A program made the translations under genes and the position numbers. Below, in pieces: positions 25,509 through 38,836 of a stretch of 64,000 nt of DNA. The DNA lies in NCBI RefSeq assembly GCF_048771995.1, contig NC_133033.1:4898501-4962500 (forward strand), in the 5' to 3' direction. Source of the stretch: Taeniopygia guttata (taxonomy: Eukaryota; Chordata; Aves; Passeriformes; Estrildidae). How positions within the stretch are numbered: position 1 is the stretch's first letter; each line of letters opens with the position of its first letter. The notes beneath the pieces are model-generated. The model searched no databases and was not told the DNA's origin. It saw nothing but the letters and a program-made list of their open reading frames with translations.

Positions 25509-28500
25509 ATGAACAAAACTCATCCCCAGGTACAGTTCTTCAGAAAAATTCTACATACAGCTGTTCCCTGAAGTACATGTGTTCTTGAGCCAGTGCTGTT
25601 TGTCTGACCTCTTTACCACTGCTTTCTCTGAGATTTTGAGTTATTTCTACCTACCTTGATACAAAAGAGTTGATATAAAGTGCTGGACTTGGTTAGTGTT
25701 TGTTTTACAAATGGGTAATTAAGGTTTAAAAAGGGATATGATTGATTGTTTTGGGAATTAAAGGTGGGCCATGTTTTCACCGAGGCAATTTTTGCTTGTA
25801 TGTAACAATAATGGAGTACATGAAGTAATCCTGGGTAAGATGTGAGAACTAGAAAGGTGAAGTTTGTGTGGCTGTGGGATTCTGTAAATCCCTTTTATCC
25901 CTTTCCTTCTAGAGAAACAGTGATGTAGCTACTTTTGATTCAACAGAATCCTTCTCTGGAGAAAGAGGTAATGAATAAAATGCAGAGTTCTATTATTAAA
26001 GTATAAATCAATGGAAACTATCAATGTAATATAAATTACAACCACAGTTATGGTCTGTTTGGACTGATTTTTCCTCTTTTCTGTGTAGTGAAATGGCCAG
26101 ACTATGAAATTAATAAACTTCAGCTGTTCTGTGTTGGCCTGGAGCTGGCAGTCATATGTATCGTGGTATCATAGGTGATCCTTGTCTGTCACAGAAAGGC
26201 TCATAATGAGCTTGCTGTGGCCTTTCCCTATGTCTTAATAGCCAAACTTCAGCAAATGTTGCCCATATTCTGAAGGATGAGGTGAGATCAAACAGAAACA
26301 AATAGCAAGCCTGAAGATCAGCTTGCAACATTTCATCACCTCCATTATTTTATACTCAAGTCTGTTTGTAATTGTTGTGCTTTGTAGTCAGAGGTGTTTT
26401 GTAGACACAGACATGCTATAATTCACCATTTCTCTTCTGAGCTGAAATCTTCTGTGTTTGGCTCCTGCTTGAGCATGACAGAGGGGGAGGTTGCTGGAAT
26501 CAGGATCCTTTTGCTGTTGAGCAAAGGCTGTCCCTTCCCTTCAGTTTGAACACTAAAACAACTAAGTAAACACAAAGCATAGCTAAGACAAATACTATCT
26601 GAAAAGTTCTTTCTGTTCCTGAAAGATTTTTTAAATTCTAATTAAAGATTTTAAAGTTCAGATATACCAAAATCAATTATACAGGCAGGATTGTCTTAAG
26701 TGACTGGTTACATGTTTCTGAGATGACCACACTGATATTTTTTGCTGCTGGTCAGGGAATAGGAAGGAATGGAGGAAAATACCCTGTTGGTTTAGAGGCA
26801 AAGCTGCAGGTGCAGGTTGCTGAGGTGAGGGCAGGTGCCTGGCGTGGCTCCTCCCTGTGCTCCCATTGTGTTGCAGTGACTGTGGGATTGGCATACATTG
26901 ATTTATGTACCTGACTTTCTGAAAGCTGGAGTCCCTGGAAGGTTGCTGTGCTCTGGGGATGTTGTTAGGGAGGGAAAGGGCAGCTCTTCAGTTCCTTCTC
27001 ACCGTTCTGTGCTGATAATCCAGCCTCATTCCGTGGGAGTGGGAGTCCTGCTTGGGGCAGAGAACCTGAAGTGCTGTAAAATGTAATCTTACCTCTTGGG
27101 GAGTTTTGTTATGGGCTCTGGGAGGGCACCTTCCCCAGCCTTACACCAGCCTGCCCTGTGTGGTTCAGTGTCATTGCTGTCCCACGGGGCAGGGCAGGGG
27201 TTTGGCCTTTATCCTTCAGCATCCGAGCCCACAGGATGAGCTGCAGAGATGTGGGATTTGTGCCATTTGACCCCAGTACTCTGTAGCAGCAGCACAAGTT
27301 CTTCCACGCTGCAAGCAGCAAAATTCCCTCTGAGGAGGTGTTTAATGGTGGAGTTTGGCTCTTTAAACTCAACTATCAAGCCCTAGCCCCCAGCAGCCCC
27401 CACCAGCCTTGCACGCAGAAACCCCAAAAACCTCAGCCTCGTGTCCCTGCACTGCTCCCCTCTGAAACCCCCCAGACCCTTCCTCACCCCTCACTCTCTC
27501 TCTTGCCTCCCCCAGGCCGCTGCCATCCGTGTGGTGCCTGCACTGGCTGCACACAGAGACACTTCTGCATCTCTGCCGTGGTGCTGCTCGTCCTCGTGGC
27601 CGCCGTGGCCTCGGGGGTGGCAGCCCTGGCACTCCTGCCACGGGCACCAGGTTGTATGCCAAGAGTGGTTGTTTTTTCAGTAAAGGAGGCAGAAATGGTG
27701 CTGCATGAGCACAGCTGGACCAGCTTTGCTCAGCCCAGATGGCCACCAGCCATTCCCTGGCTCTGTCCTGCTTCGTAGGGCTGGCATAACTCTGGGTAGT
27801 CATGCTTAGGACTACTGGTGTGGTTTTCAGATTCTGCCATGAACCTACCAGAAATTAATCCTGACCCCTGGTTATTTCCAGAACATAAAGTTAATTTCAG
27901 AAACCCCCCTTTACTCCCTTTGATCTATTCCTTGTATCACAAAAATACTGGAAAATAAAGGTTTTCTTGCTTTCCCCTCAGTGAACCGCCTCTGCACAGC
28001 CCCTAATAACAGGACAGGCTTCCTGTGTGACGACAGAGTGACTTGTGTCCCAGCCAGCTGGGTCTGTGACAGAGTCAGCAACTGCAGGAACGGAGAGGAT
28101 GAGCAGGAACAGTTCTGTGGTGAGTGGTTTTGTTGTGACCATCTCCCCTGCGCTGGTCTTTCAGTCGTGAGACAGCAGCCAGAGTTCCTCTAACCCTGCT
28201 CTGTGCTTCTGGCTGCCTGTGTGAGCAGATAGGCCTGATAGAGCCTTTGTAGGGCAGATGTTGAGAGGTGGCACTGCCCAAAACCTGGCAGGAATGCCAG
28301 GAATTAAAGACTCCAAGCTCGTCTGATCTTCCTAGGGTTTTATTTGTAAACCATTATGTAGTTTTCCTCCATCAGTGAAGTTGTATGCCTACATGGGTAA
28401 TTTAGTTCAGTCACCCTGGGGGAAAAACTAAAAAAAGCAGAATTTGGGGCAGCCTTCCTGTGTGCCACGACAGAGATTCCCCATTTGATACTGCAGGGGA

Positions 28501-29572
28501 AGTGTCCTGGCAGCAGCCTTTGGTGGATGCCATCCCTGTTTCAGCCGGTGTGTCTGTGCCTGGGGGAGTTTAGCAGTCCTGTGTGTGTGCCCTTGCAGGT
28601 GACTTGCCCCACAGCCTTCCAGGATACCTGGTGTTCTACTGCAGCAGCCCCAGATCCTGGGTTTATGCTGACCAGAGGTGTAACGGGATGAACGACTGCG
28701 GGGACTGCTCTGACGAGACGTGGGGCTGTAAGTCTGGCTGCTGGCTCCTGGCTTTTCTGCTGCTGGGTGGCAACAGCTTCTACAGGTGTGCTGCTGGTGG
28801 ATGCTGCTGGAAATGCCTGGAGGCTGGCACCCACCACTGAAACACAGCATAGCTGGGATAGGATGTGAGTGTGAACCATGCAGGCTCAGTCCCCCTGGCT
28901 GCCCAGGCTTCTGCATCAAAGCCTGGTGCCACCTGAGAGAGGAAAGGCTCTGTGCTTTGCTCCCAGTCCCAAAAATGGCTCTTCCTCCGTGGCTTGCTGA
29001 TGTGGAGCAGTTTCATCAGGATGTGTGGCTGTAGTTAGTAGTAACCATTCAAACTGGCCTTTGGTAGCTGGTCAGCAGATGGGTGGATCTCCAAGCTGTG
29101 CAGGAGCTGAGTCTTGCTAAAATGAGCAGCAGATTTGTTCCTAAGTCGCCCCGGTGGTTTTGGAAACAAAGAAAAGGGAAAAAAAACCCCAAACAGTTAG
29201 TTGTTCCCCCCAGGCTGACCTCTCTGCCATGGAGGTCATTGCAATGTCACACTCTGGTTGTGACAAGTAGCACCAAGCCAGCGTCTGCTTTGGTGGGCTC
29301 ACAGTCACAGGGTTGTGACCAGCAGCTTTTCTGCTGGGGGATGAAAGGATTTTACCCGTGGAAGGAAGGAGGGAGGGGGTCACTGCAGCAGAAGCATTTC
29401 AGTTCTCTCTTTTCTGTCCTCCCCAGCGGCCGCCTGCCCCCCGTGCGGGCAGGAGTGGTGGAGCTGCAGCCCTGCACACTTCCAGTTCTGCTCCTGCATC
29501 CCCAGGAGGCTGTGCCGGGATGGAACCCAGCACTGCCTGGACTGGTCCGACGAGTTCCTCTGCACAGCCTGA
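25509..29572 (+). CDS. LDLRAD1: LDL receptor class A domain-containing protein 1
   Basis: Six exons join to 207 residues (human about 205): 25509-25529, 25913-25967, 27516-27650, 27982-28119, 28599-28727 and 29427-29572 (stop TGA 29570-29572). The start MNKTHPQ parallels human MNKVFPQ. Residues 1-41 are cytosolic and include a cysteine-rich CHPCGACTGC patch. A single signal-anchor helix lies at about 42-66 (CISAVVLLVLVAAVASG), so topology is type II. Three LDLa repeats follow, one per exon: CDRVSNCRNGEDE, CNGMNDCGDCSDE and CRDGTQHCLDWSDE are the calcium-binding acidic ends. After the first exon, introns 2-5 are all phase 1, so modules can be shuffled or skipped in frame. Ligand and function are not established. 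The first two short exons are the least certain; exons 3-6 are clear. Confidence 0.92.
26089..26174 (+). other. Candidate alternative stop-containing exon of LDLRAD1
   Basis: A strong polypyrimidine tract and acceptor (CCTCTTTTCTGTGTAG) ends at 26088. Spliced to exon 2, whose phase is 1, the following frame is open for 27 codons, VKWPDYEINKLQLFCVGLEL then AVICIVVS, and stops at 26172-26174, immediately before a GTGATC donor-like sequence. Used as an exon it would end the protein after a short hydrophobic segment, either as a tiny membrane product or as a poison exon. There is no transcript evidence, and it could be chance. Confidence 0.25.
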
Positions 29573-32296
29573 ATCCTGGCACCCATCCCTGCTGGGGACA
29601 GCAGGGTGCTTCCCACTTGTCACCTCAGGGTCCTGCCCTGCCACCTGCTTGGGAAGCTCCAGCCCCAGCAAATCCTCCCCAGCAGCGCAGTGACACCGAA
29701 CAGGGACCAAGGGCGTGTGGCAGCCCTCAGCTGGACACTGGCTGTGGGACAGCTGCCAGGAGTCTGTGCCATGTGAAGGTGACACTTCCTTCCTGGGCAG
29801 CACTGGCTCGATGCTGGGCTGGAGGTGCTTCCCAGCCCTGGGCCAGGGGTTCCTCCTCTGTGGACGCCCTGGGGCCTCTGCAGGCAGCCAGGCTGAGAGC
29901 TGCCCCGAGGAGCAGGAGCTGGCTGGGGTGAGGTGAACACACCTTCATAGTCTGATCTTCCCTGGCAGGAGGAGAAGCTTCTGTTTGGGCTCAGAACACA
30001 ACTGCAGATGGTTTCAGCAGTGACTTTGAGGGCTCTGTGTTGATGCTCCTGGGACACTTCCGTGGCCATGCTGTGCTGGGAGTGACACCATGGGGAGATG
30101 CTGCTCAAACCACCTCCTGCTCTTTTCTCAAACCATGAAGGGCAGCACAGAGAGTGTAATGGCAAGGAAAACTGGAGAAGTTTCAGGGTTTGGGGGGATA
30201 AATCATGTCCCTGTGACAGAGTAGCTGTCCCTGACAGCCAGGGCAGGAACCAGCGTGTAAATAACCTGCTCTTCACCCAGGGCTGTGCAGTTTTTGCAGC
30301 ATCAGGTTGAGAACAGCCATGGAGCTGGAATGGCTCTCACTGAAGTTGGCAAAGAAAGGAGGAAAAGGAAGTCTCAGCCTTGGAGCAGAGAGCAGCAGAA
30401 AATCGGGTGCTGCTCCCAGGGTGATGTGGGATGACTCTGGATCTGTTTGCTGCTGGTTTTGTTCCTCTGCCAGCGGGGCACAATCAGGCAGCCAAGCCTT
30501 CAAAGCAGTCCTCAGGATATAGGTACAAACATGACACTGAAATTTAAGAAAGATAAGGTTTTTTTCTGCTCCTTGGAAAATCTCATCTGTGTCTAAAACA
30601 TCGAGGAAAACCCTACATTTACAGTGAATACTCTTACTTTTCTAGGCCCAAAAAAAAACATGAGGTGATCTTCTTGCCATTGCCACCTCAGGTCACAGAT
30701 ATTTAAAAATAAACCCCTGTTCACTCATTTCTTCTCAGTCCTGTGATCTGCAGCTCTGCCTGTCACTGTAACTCAGATCAATGGTGAATGTTGCTTCTAA
30801 TTTGTCACTGGGATATAGCTGGAAATCTGAGAGATCTTTTTATAAATAGCTTTACAGTATTGTGACTCACACTCTGCCTGGAATGAGATGGCAGAACTCT
30901 GCATGGGGGAATGTTAAAGCTACTTTTACTCACCTGTTTCTGTCCAGGCCTGGCCAGGGTGTGCAACTTGTTTTGTGCCTATAAAATGTCATCCCGGTGC
31001 AGTAAGGATTGAACTAATCAGCTGTTAAAAAAAAAAATAAATATATATATAGGAACCCTCACGCTCAACACAGGGCCCAGGTAAAGAGTTTGGCAAAATT
31101 AGGATTGGTAAAAAAATGTGCATGTCTCCAATGGTGGAAGGGGTGGCCAAAAATTCCATGGTGGCAATTGCACCAGAGGCAGCTTGAGAGGGAAGACTGC
31201 ACATCTTCCCCCCCACTGAGCCACTGTTTTGAGTCACAATTTGTGCCATAATCTGTCTCAGAAGAGAGCTGATGTAGTTGTCAGGGGAAGGTATTAATAG
31301 CTTTGAGTTTCTGGGAAAAGAAAGTAGGATTTCAGTGCAAGTGTTCCCGTTTTGTTTGTGTGTAGTCCTTTTCTTTGGAAAATGCAGCAGTAAGGCAAAG
31401 ACAACAAAGGGGTTTTATTCTTTAGGCATTTCTGAGCTGAAGTTCATTTTCTTGGCCTCTTCGTGGTTTCCAAGGACGTGCTGCTTTTCTTGGTGATGAA
31501 TTATGGTAAACTGTACCAGTGTAAAAGGAAGATACCCTCTGAAGAAGCACTAGTAGGGGAAAGCTGTAGAAAATCCTTGGCCTCATGAGGCCTAAGAGGA
31601 CACTGATGAGCCCTGTGCACCTCAGCCAGTTTTGATGGAAAAACTCAGGGCAGGAGTTCAATGTTTAACAGTTACCTGCACATTACAGCTGCACAGACCA
31701 ACACAGACCAGGTCTGAGTGTCCAGGTGATTTACAGCTGATCTGCATAATTAATATTTGAATTATAAATGCCCCTCAGTGTTTCCAGATGGAGAAGCACG
31801 GTTAGTGTATTAAAGGCACACTGAAAATGGGTTTTAAACCCACAGAATGATCTGAAATGCAGTGAATTTGCTTGTAAGGGAGAATATATTACAACTGCAG
31901 AGCATAATCTCTACAGTAACCTCATTCCAGCTCTCATTTCCTGGGCCAAAATGAGAAAGAAAGGGGACTTGTGTTCCACTTTGGGCTTCTGCAATGGCTG
32001 TTGGTGAGGTGTTACTGCCTCTGCCTCCCTTCCCAGAGGCCTGTGCTTATCCTTTGTGCTCCCTCCCTCTGCACAGCCCCATCAGCACAGCTTGTGCTTT
32101 CAGGCTGAGGTTTCTGCTCCAGCAGCACTGTAAACATCCCATGGTACTTGACAAGCCCAGTGCAGCTTCATTTCAGGTGAGCTGCAGTGATTTGTGTCCT
32201 GCCTCTCGAGAGGCAGGAGAGGAGCAGGGACAGGACCAGCTGTTTTGGTGACAAATACCTTCATCAGAAGAGTTAGTTAAGGATGACAACAAAAAC
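29573..32296. other. LDLRAD1 3' UTR and LDLRAD1/LRRC42 convergent intergenic region
   Basis: The two genes converge here. A plus-strand AATAAA at 30708-30713 is the best LDLRAD1 polyadenylation candidate found. An A-rich to TATATA run lies at 31026-31052. Several long open frames near 29.1-30.3 kb on both strands overlap the last LDLRAD1 exon in wrong frames and have no family resemblance. Confidence 0.6.
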
Positions 32297-32302
32297 TTTA
32301 TT
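32297..32302 (-). terminator. Candidate polyadenylation signal of LRRC42
   Basis: TTTATT on the plus strand reads AATAAA on the minus strand, about 195 bases after the LRRC42 stop codon. Confidence 0.65.
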
Positions 32303-32496
32303 TGAAAAAATTATTATGTATTGAAAATATACAGTAGCATTACCTATCTTCTTGCCTCTATCTCTCCCCCAGCACAGGTTATACACAGGCATGTCACAGC
32401 AACCAGATTTAAGAGTTCTTTGTCACTCCCTCTCAATATGTCCAAATCCTGTCATCAGCAAGAGAACAACAAACAAAAGACCCACTTCTTTCTGAC

Positions 32497-35400
32497 TCAG
32501 TAGGTATTTAACAAATCCCAGTCCTCCACAGTGAGGCACAGATGCTTCTGTTTGGAAGTCCTTTCTCTCTCTTGTTCAGCCAAAGCTCTTTTTTTATTGT
32601 TCTTTAATTCATGGCAGCCTGCAACCTCCTTTTTCAAAGGTAAATGGCAATTTTCAACATTTTCCTTATAAAACTGCAAGTTTCCAGATGCTTTAGTTTC
32701 TGGCTCGACCAGTGTGCATTTGACTGCTTCCTCTATTCTGCGTGTCTTGCCATCTACAAGCAAAAAAAAAAAAAATCAAGTTTAGATTTTGGGAAAAAGA
32801 GAATTATGCTGTAAAATGCATAACTTTGTGATACAAATTGTTTTCACCAAGCCAGCTTGGAAATGTGCAGAAGAAAACATACCATTTATATTTTGGACTC
32901 AGAATTTTAAGGAAAAAACTCAGTTGTTGTATGTGCTGTACTTGAATTATCCAGGAGTCTTACAAACAAAACAACTCTAGTACATTGTAATGAAGTTACA
33001 CAAAGGGCTGAAATTGCACACCTGAGATGCTTTTTGTACTATAACCCAAAAGAGTATGGAAATAGTCCCTGTAGAAAAGAAAATAAATCAGCTCTGTGGT
33101 GTCCATGCAGTTACGTACAGAAGTGAAGAGCTGCTACTCTGGATCTCAAGTTGTCCTGGGGCTTCATGGCCTCCATAACTGCCTGTTCCCACTGCAGAAC
33201 TGTCTGAAAGAGCAGATGAAGCAGTTAAAGTGTAAAATTTACAGAAATATCATTTGAAACAACTCCATCCCTTGTTATTTCCTATTCAGCGATTTTGTAT
33301 TCTAGAAGGCAAATTTTTAGAGAGTACAACAGGTTTAACCCCTCCTTACCTGCTCTGCCCATCCCTCTGTTTTGCAGTTACTGTGATCAAATTCTTTCAG
33401 AGGCACTTTTGAGTGAACCAGGCCTATCTGCGTTTGAAGCCGCTTTATGACAGCATCAACATCCTGGGCAAAAAGGGAAATAAAGCAGTCAGAGGGCAAG
33501 AATTTTTATTACACTTGTCCAGTCAACTTTTTCAGGTGATTTTTACCTTGAGACCTGTCCCAGAAATGTCCAAACAATTCAACTTCTTGAAAGAAAGAAG
33601 GTATCCAATTCCCACATCTGTGATTTTAGGGTTACCTGTAAGGCCAAGTAAAATCAATTAAGCTGCATGATGTGGAAAAAGATTATTAAAATACCATGGA
33701 AGTTTTTTTTCTAAAAGCTAATACTGGAACAAAACTGACTTTGCCGCTCTAATCATCAAAATACAAATATTTACAATACCAATTATCAAACTACTAACAA
33801 TATTTACGTAAGTAGCAAATGCCTGAGACCTCAGGTCTGCCCTGTGCGTTCTGGGAGGCTGCTGGTGAAATCTGAGGTTGAGCATTTGGCTCATGGGAAT
33901 CAACAAATTAATTGTATTCCTTCAGTGCTAAGGAGGATAAATTCTTTATCAGAAAGGACACAGGATCTTTGTGTCATGAGACCATGGAGCACTTACAGGA
34001 CAAGTCCAGCACCAGCAGATTCTCAAGCCCCTTTTTCAGCACGCGGACGGGAGCTGTCATCCTGCGCAGGCCGGCATCCGACAGGGAGTTGTCCTTCAGG
34101 AGAAGCCTTTTCACACTGCCAGCAGAGATACAAACATGGAGTTCATGGCCATTATTTCTGAGAGTTTTGGAAAATGTCCTACAACTCTGTGGCAGAAGGG
34201 TCATCCTGTGCCAGCCCCTACAGGCTCACTGTAAAAAGCAGTGAGGAAGGAGCCTGGGTTAACAGGAGTAACAAATATCTTTATATTTCCCTGCTAGCTC
34301 AACAGAAGCACCACTTGAGCAGCTATTCCCACAGCTCCAGTGACAAACTGATCCTAGAGCCAAACATTTGCCAACAGAGACAATAAGCTTCTTTATACCC
34401 TGAAGTTCTTTATACCAAGGCTGCCAAACTGAAATGCTCTCAAAACTAAGAAAATGCTTGGCAAACTGAGAGGACAGATTCAATAAGTGATCATAAGCAA
34501 AGATTTTAAGAAAATAATGAGGTTGTATAACAGATTAACAAAACTCAGGAAGAAACATCACATTTAAGTACTCTCTTCAGAGCACTTCAAGATAAAACCT
34601 TGATGCAAAATGCACCAAAATCTTACAGTAACATGATATCCTTAATTAGCACTCATCCTACCTAATGCTTCCAAAATTATCTACTCGTCAGTTTTTTGTA
34701 CACAAGAAAATTATAAAATTTACTGGTTTGAGATGTTAACTAACCAAATAATCAACATCCTGCTTGCAGAAATCTTAATGTAGAACACTAGTTTGGTTAA
34801 AAATCTGGCTGAAAAAGTTCCCCCTTAAAATAGGAAATGTAAAACTGTTCCAAATGTTGAAGATGCATTTTTTACCCAGACAATGAAAATTATAAAAAGT
34901 TTATATAAATTATCTTGCACAATTTTAGTACTTTTTATGATTCAGTATGTGCTTTGTGCACAATAAATTCTGCATTTTGTTTACCTACAGAACAGGTTTT
35001 ATGAACAACCAAAATCTTCAACCTTACACTCCGTAGCCTGTGAAACTTCCCTTTAAAGTCTCAGCCTGATTCTTTGAACTGCTTAGTGGTAGGAAAGAAA
35101 GTGTCATTTTTAGCTCAAGAAATTGGTACCTAGACAGGGCCTCTTTGGTGAGGTGTTCCAGCAGCTCATGTTCATCTCCAAGTTTACAGTAGGAGAGATC
35201 CAAACACGTCAGCTCCCGGAAAGACTTAATTTCTTCAAGCTTTTCAGAGATAACCAGGTACCTGCAAAGCAAAAAAAAAATAAAAAAAGCCCTCAGTGCT
35301 CAGGCATGTAAGTCTACATCCCCAAGTGCCATAAGCACAATGCACTCGTTTCTGCTAAGTACCTATGCGAAAATTGACAGAAATTACCCAGCTGCACTAA

Positions 35401-37762
35401 GTACCTCTGTACGTGCAGCTGGCACACAAGTCTGAATTCCCAGTCTTCTCCTTAAATCACTGTCATGGTTTAGATTTGATTCAACTTGTAAATATTGCTG
35501 TTAGGAGCTTCTTTACAGATTATTGCTGTATTATTTCAGAATAATGCAAAATGTCTCAGTTTATCGTCAGTTTCACAAACTGCTCTTCCTCAGTGTCTAG
35601 GAAGGGTAGAGACAAACCCACATTCATCCAGGTTTAATATCCACCTCAAACATGGATTTTAAACAGGACAGGATGGCCTTTCAGTATCAAAATTTTAGTT
35701 TTTATGTATGTCAATAAAATGCTTGACTAGAGGTAGAAGTCCAGGACTGGCCAGAGGTGAGGCAGCAGTTACTCAGTGGGTTTTTTTTCAGCTGTGCTGG
35801 TTCCCTGCTCTGATTCACTCAGCAGCCACGCAAACATCTGTGCTGTAGCTATTCAGTAGGAGGTTCAGAGATGGGAACAAACCACTGAAGAATGGCAGGC
35901 ATGAGTATGCAGTAATGAGCACGTAGCCCTCAGTACCTCCCCTGCAGTCACTTCTTGCTGTCCCTGTGGCACAACAAGCTCCAAATTCACTGATCTCTCC
36001 TGAATTTACCTTGTATTCCCCATGGCAAGACACACCCTGAGGTCAGCATCTTCACTGCATAAACTGGGGGTGATTATTAACTTGATCCCTCCAGGAACAC
36101 CTCTTTGTCCATGCAAATAAGAGGACCTTAATATCCTCCCAGTGTAATTTTACCCATCAAACCACCCCTTGCCTGTGCAATTTGGCTCTGCAAAAAGCAC
36201 AACAAACAGTCAAAGCATAAGCCAGTTCTTGAGAGAGATTATTAGCTCAGGGGGGTTCTGGAAAGGAGAGTGGGCTCTTTTAGAAATAAAATTCATCAGA
36301 AAATGCCTTAATGCCTTACTTCCTGAATTTCAAAGACTTGATGCTTAACTCAGCTTTCTGTAATGGCAAAAGATGCCAGAAGTAGTTTAATTTCTAAATT
36401 AAGCCCATAAAATTATCTGTGCTAGAGATAAAAAGGGAGAAGGTTTAAAGGATAAAACAAAGGATAATTGAGTTCTACTCAAACATTCCTACTGTGCTCA
36501 GAACACCCTTGGCACTTCAGATGAATACGCCAGTACTTTGATTTTAAACTGGATAAACCATCCCTTTTTTCAAGTGTAGAGATGGAAGAGAAGGGTTCTA
36601 TTACTGGGAAGGACTTCAGTAGGAGCAAGGCTTTAAAAACATAATCCAGTTTTAAACTTGGCAAGAGTCTTTCAGTTAAAGATGTGGGCACTGAGAAGAT
36701 GGAAAAACTAGTGCCGAACTGTAATCAGGACCTTGTTAAAGTACAGCCAATATGGGGTGGTAACAAGGTAAAACCTGCCTGATTTTCAAAGCCTGCAACT
36801 TACCTACAAGTCTGTATCTTCTGAGCCCTCAAAATGAGACACAACAGAAAGATTATAGTTAGTAAACCTGAACAACTTGCAGGGGTGTATTTTATCTGTA
36901 CAGTCAGCCAAGTGTGTTGAAAAGCTTTTAAACAGCAATTAAAGAAACATCCCATGAAATGCCTGAGAAGGCACTAAGCACACGGATTTCCACAGAAGTT
37001 ATTATTATTGTTAAAAACAGTTGCAGGTTTAATCTTCCATATGAGATCCCCTGTTGGTTAAAGCAGAGGTAGTCTGTTACCTCTGTTATGATTTGTATCT
37101 TAAAATGAAACCTACAGCTGCACTTGTAGGAAAGGGATGGGATAAAAGTACAAGAATCAGATAGTGCTCAGGGCATTTCATTAACATTGGGTGGTGTTAT
37201 AAGGCTAAAATGTGTTTTTATTTAATTTAATTTAGGGGAAGTTTGAAGTGTGCTAGCAGAAGACAAGATTTGTTAGGGGACACACTTACCTGTTCCGCAA
37301 GCACAGTGAGCACAGCACCAAACTGCCATAGGCTTCAGTGAATTTCTGCAGAGCTCTCAGTCCTGTCACTGGCTCTGTGAACTTTTGTCTTGCTTCTGCT
37401 GCTGAAAAGAGCTTTTCAGCAATCTGCTCTGGGAAACCAATCAACGAGTCAATGTGATCTACATTGTCAGAAATGTAACCCAGCACTAGGCTGAAGAGGG
37501 ACTTGGCCGAGTAGCGGAGGTTCCCCTCCTTGGTGTAGGTGAAGATGAAATGATCGGTCCTCTGCCTCCTTGCCCTATCATCCTCCCTGTTCATGCAAAG
37601 CTCCACTGAAAAAGTTCTGGAAAACAGACTGAAAGGTCTTGCTTTGGGAGTGACATTCTGTACGCCGCCTGCACCCCGATTTACCACGTGCAGCTTCCCA
37701 TTTTCACGCACGTATATTGGCCCAGTATCCAAATGGCTTTCTGAGTGGAGACAGTACGACAT
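32497..37762 (-). CDS. LRRC42: Leucine-rich repeat-containing protein 42
   Basis: Seven coding exons on the minus strand join to 422 residues (human 428): 37290-37762 (ATG 37760-37762; exon starts 37777), 35130-35261, 33997-34115, 33547-33635, 33350-33463, 33119-33203 and 32497-32753 (stop TGA). The first coding exon holds the conserved DTGPIYVRENGKLHVVNRGA and DHFIFTYTKEGNLRYSAKSL blocks. Leucine-rich repeats follow: FRELTCLDLSYCKLGDEHEL, LKDNSLSDAGLRRM, LENLLVLDLSCNPKITD and LNCLDISGTGLK. The C-terminus is polar and basic, rich in K/E, and ends VEDWDLLNTY as in mammals. The 5' UTR has a separate exon ending at 38614 (CAG|GTAGGT) in the CpG island shared with HSPB11. Molecular function is not established; the gene is a conserved housekeeping type. 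Confidence 0.96.
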
Positions 37763-38199
37763 TCCCCTCGACCAGCTCTGTAAGAACAAATCACAGACAA
37801 GTGAAGAACAGCCACAGAGGAAAACATGACCTAGGGAAGCCCCCAAAGCTGGCAGCTCCCCTTAGAGCCATGAGCATGGCCACGTAGCAAGGAGGACAGG
37901 CTGTGTGGAGCAGGGTGTGAGCTGCCTGCCACCAAACCACCCACCCCATCCGAGTGGGAGCTGGACCCCGGGCTGGCTGAGACCCCCGGGATAGATCCCA
38001 GGCCCGGGATGGAGACAGGGGCAGCGGGAGAGGGGTTGAGTGGGAAGTGCCCGCACAACCAGGCCTGGCTCTGCTGCAGGCAGGAGCAGGAGAGGAAGGA
38101 GGAAGAGGAGGGCACATGTCTGACTGCAGCTGGGCAATGGAGCCTGCTGGAACCTCCCTCCCGGGAAGGGTGGGCATCTCCCGGTGCCCCTTCCCCGGT

Positions 38200-38836
38200 G
38201 CCGGGGGGCTCTGGCTGGCGAGCGGGGTCCTGGCAGGGGGCAGGAGAGCTCAGACCTGCCTTGGCGAGGGGCAGGGCAGGGACAGGATCCCCTTGGCCTC
38301 CCGGCCTGAGGGGCGGGGGAGAACGGGCCCTGCCCGAGGGGGTCCGGGGGTACCGGGACGGATGGGGTGCGAAGGGATCGGGTCCAACCCGGAGAGGGTC
38401 AGGGGCTACGCTGGGAAGGGTCTGTGAAGGGATGGGGCTGTGCCCGGGGGTGAGCGCGCCGTGAGCGGGCACAGCCCCGAGGGGCGCCAGGGGAAGGGCA
38501 TAAAGGGAAGGGCATAAGGGCAGGGGGCACAGGGGGAAAGGTCCCCACCCATCCCGCCCGGGCAGCGAGGCCAGAATCCCGCCGGTTCCCCGATCCCCCC
38601 GGCCGCCACCTACCTGCCCCGGGAGGGGCCGCGCCGTCAGCCGGGCCGGGGCTCGGCGCTCCCGCCCCGCAGCGCCCGCGGGCGGCGGGCGGGGCCGCGC
38701 GGGGGGCGGGCGGCGGGCGGGGCCGCGCGGGGCCCGGCGGCAGCGGCGGTGCCGCCCGGCCGGGGCCGAGCCCGGCTTCCCGCACCGGGGGAGGAGCTGC
38801 TGGCGTTGCCCGGGAGCGGCAGCGCCGCGGCGGGCG
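38200..38836. promoter_or_regulatory. Bidirectional CpG island, LRRC42 and HSPB11
   Basis: Very GC- and CpG-rich DNA surrounds the divergent LRRC42 first exon (donor CAG|GTAGGT, exon end at 38614) and the HSPB11 start codon at 38837. Repeated GGGCGGG and GGGGCGGG boxes (Sp-type) occur at about 38680-38720. No TATA box is seen. The island continues into HSPB11 intron 1 to about 39060. Confidence 0.8.

Noticed and set aside
29083-29931. 282-codon plus-strand open frame at the end of LDLRAD1
   Set aside because: It runs through LDLRAD1 exon 6 in a different frame and has no start context or family resemblance; the LDLa exon in the other frame is clear.
29620-30276. 218-codon minus-strand open frame
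   Set aside because: It lies in the LDLRAD1 3' UTR with no splice sites, no homology that I recognise, and low-complexity composition.
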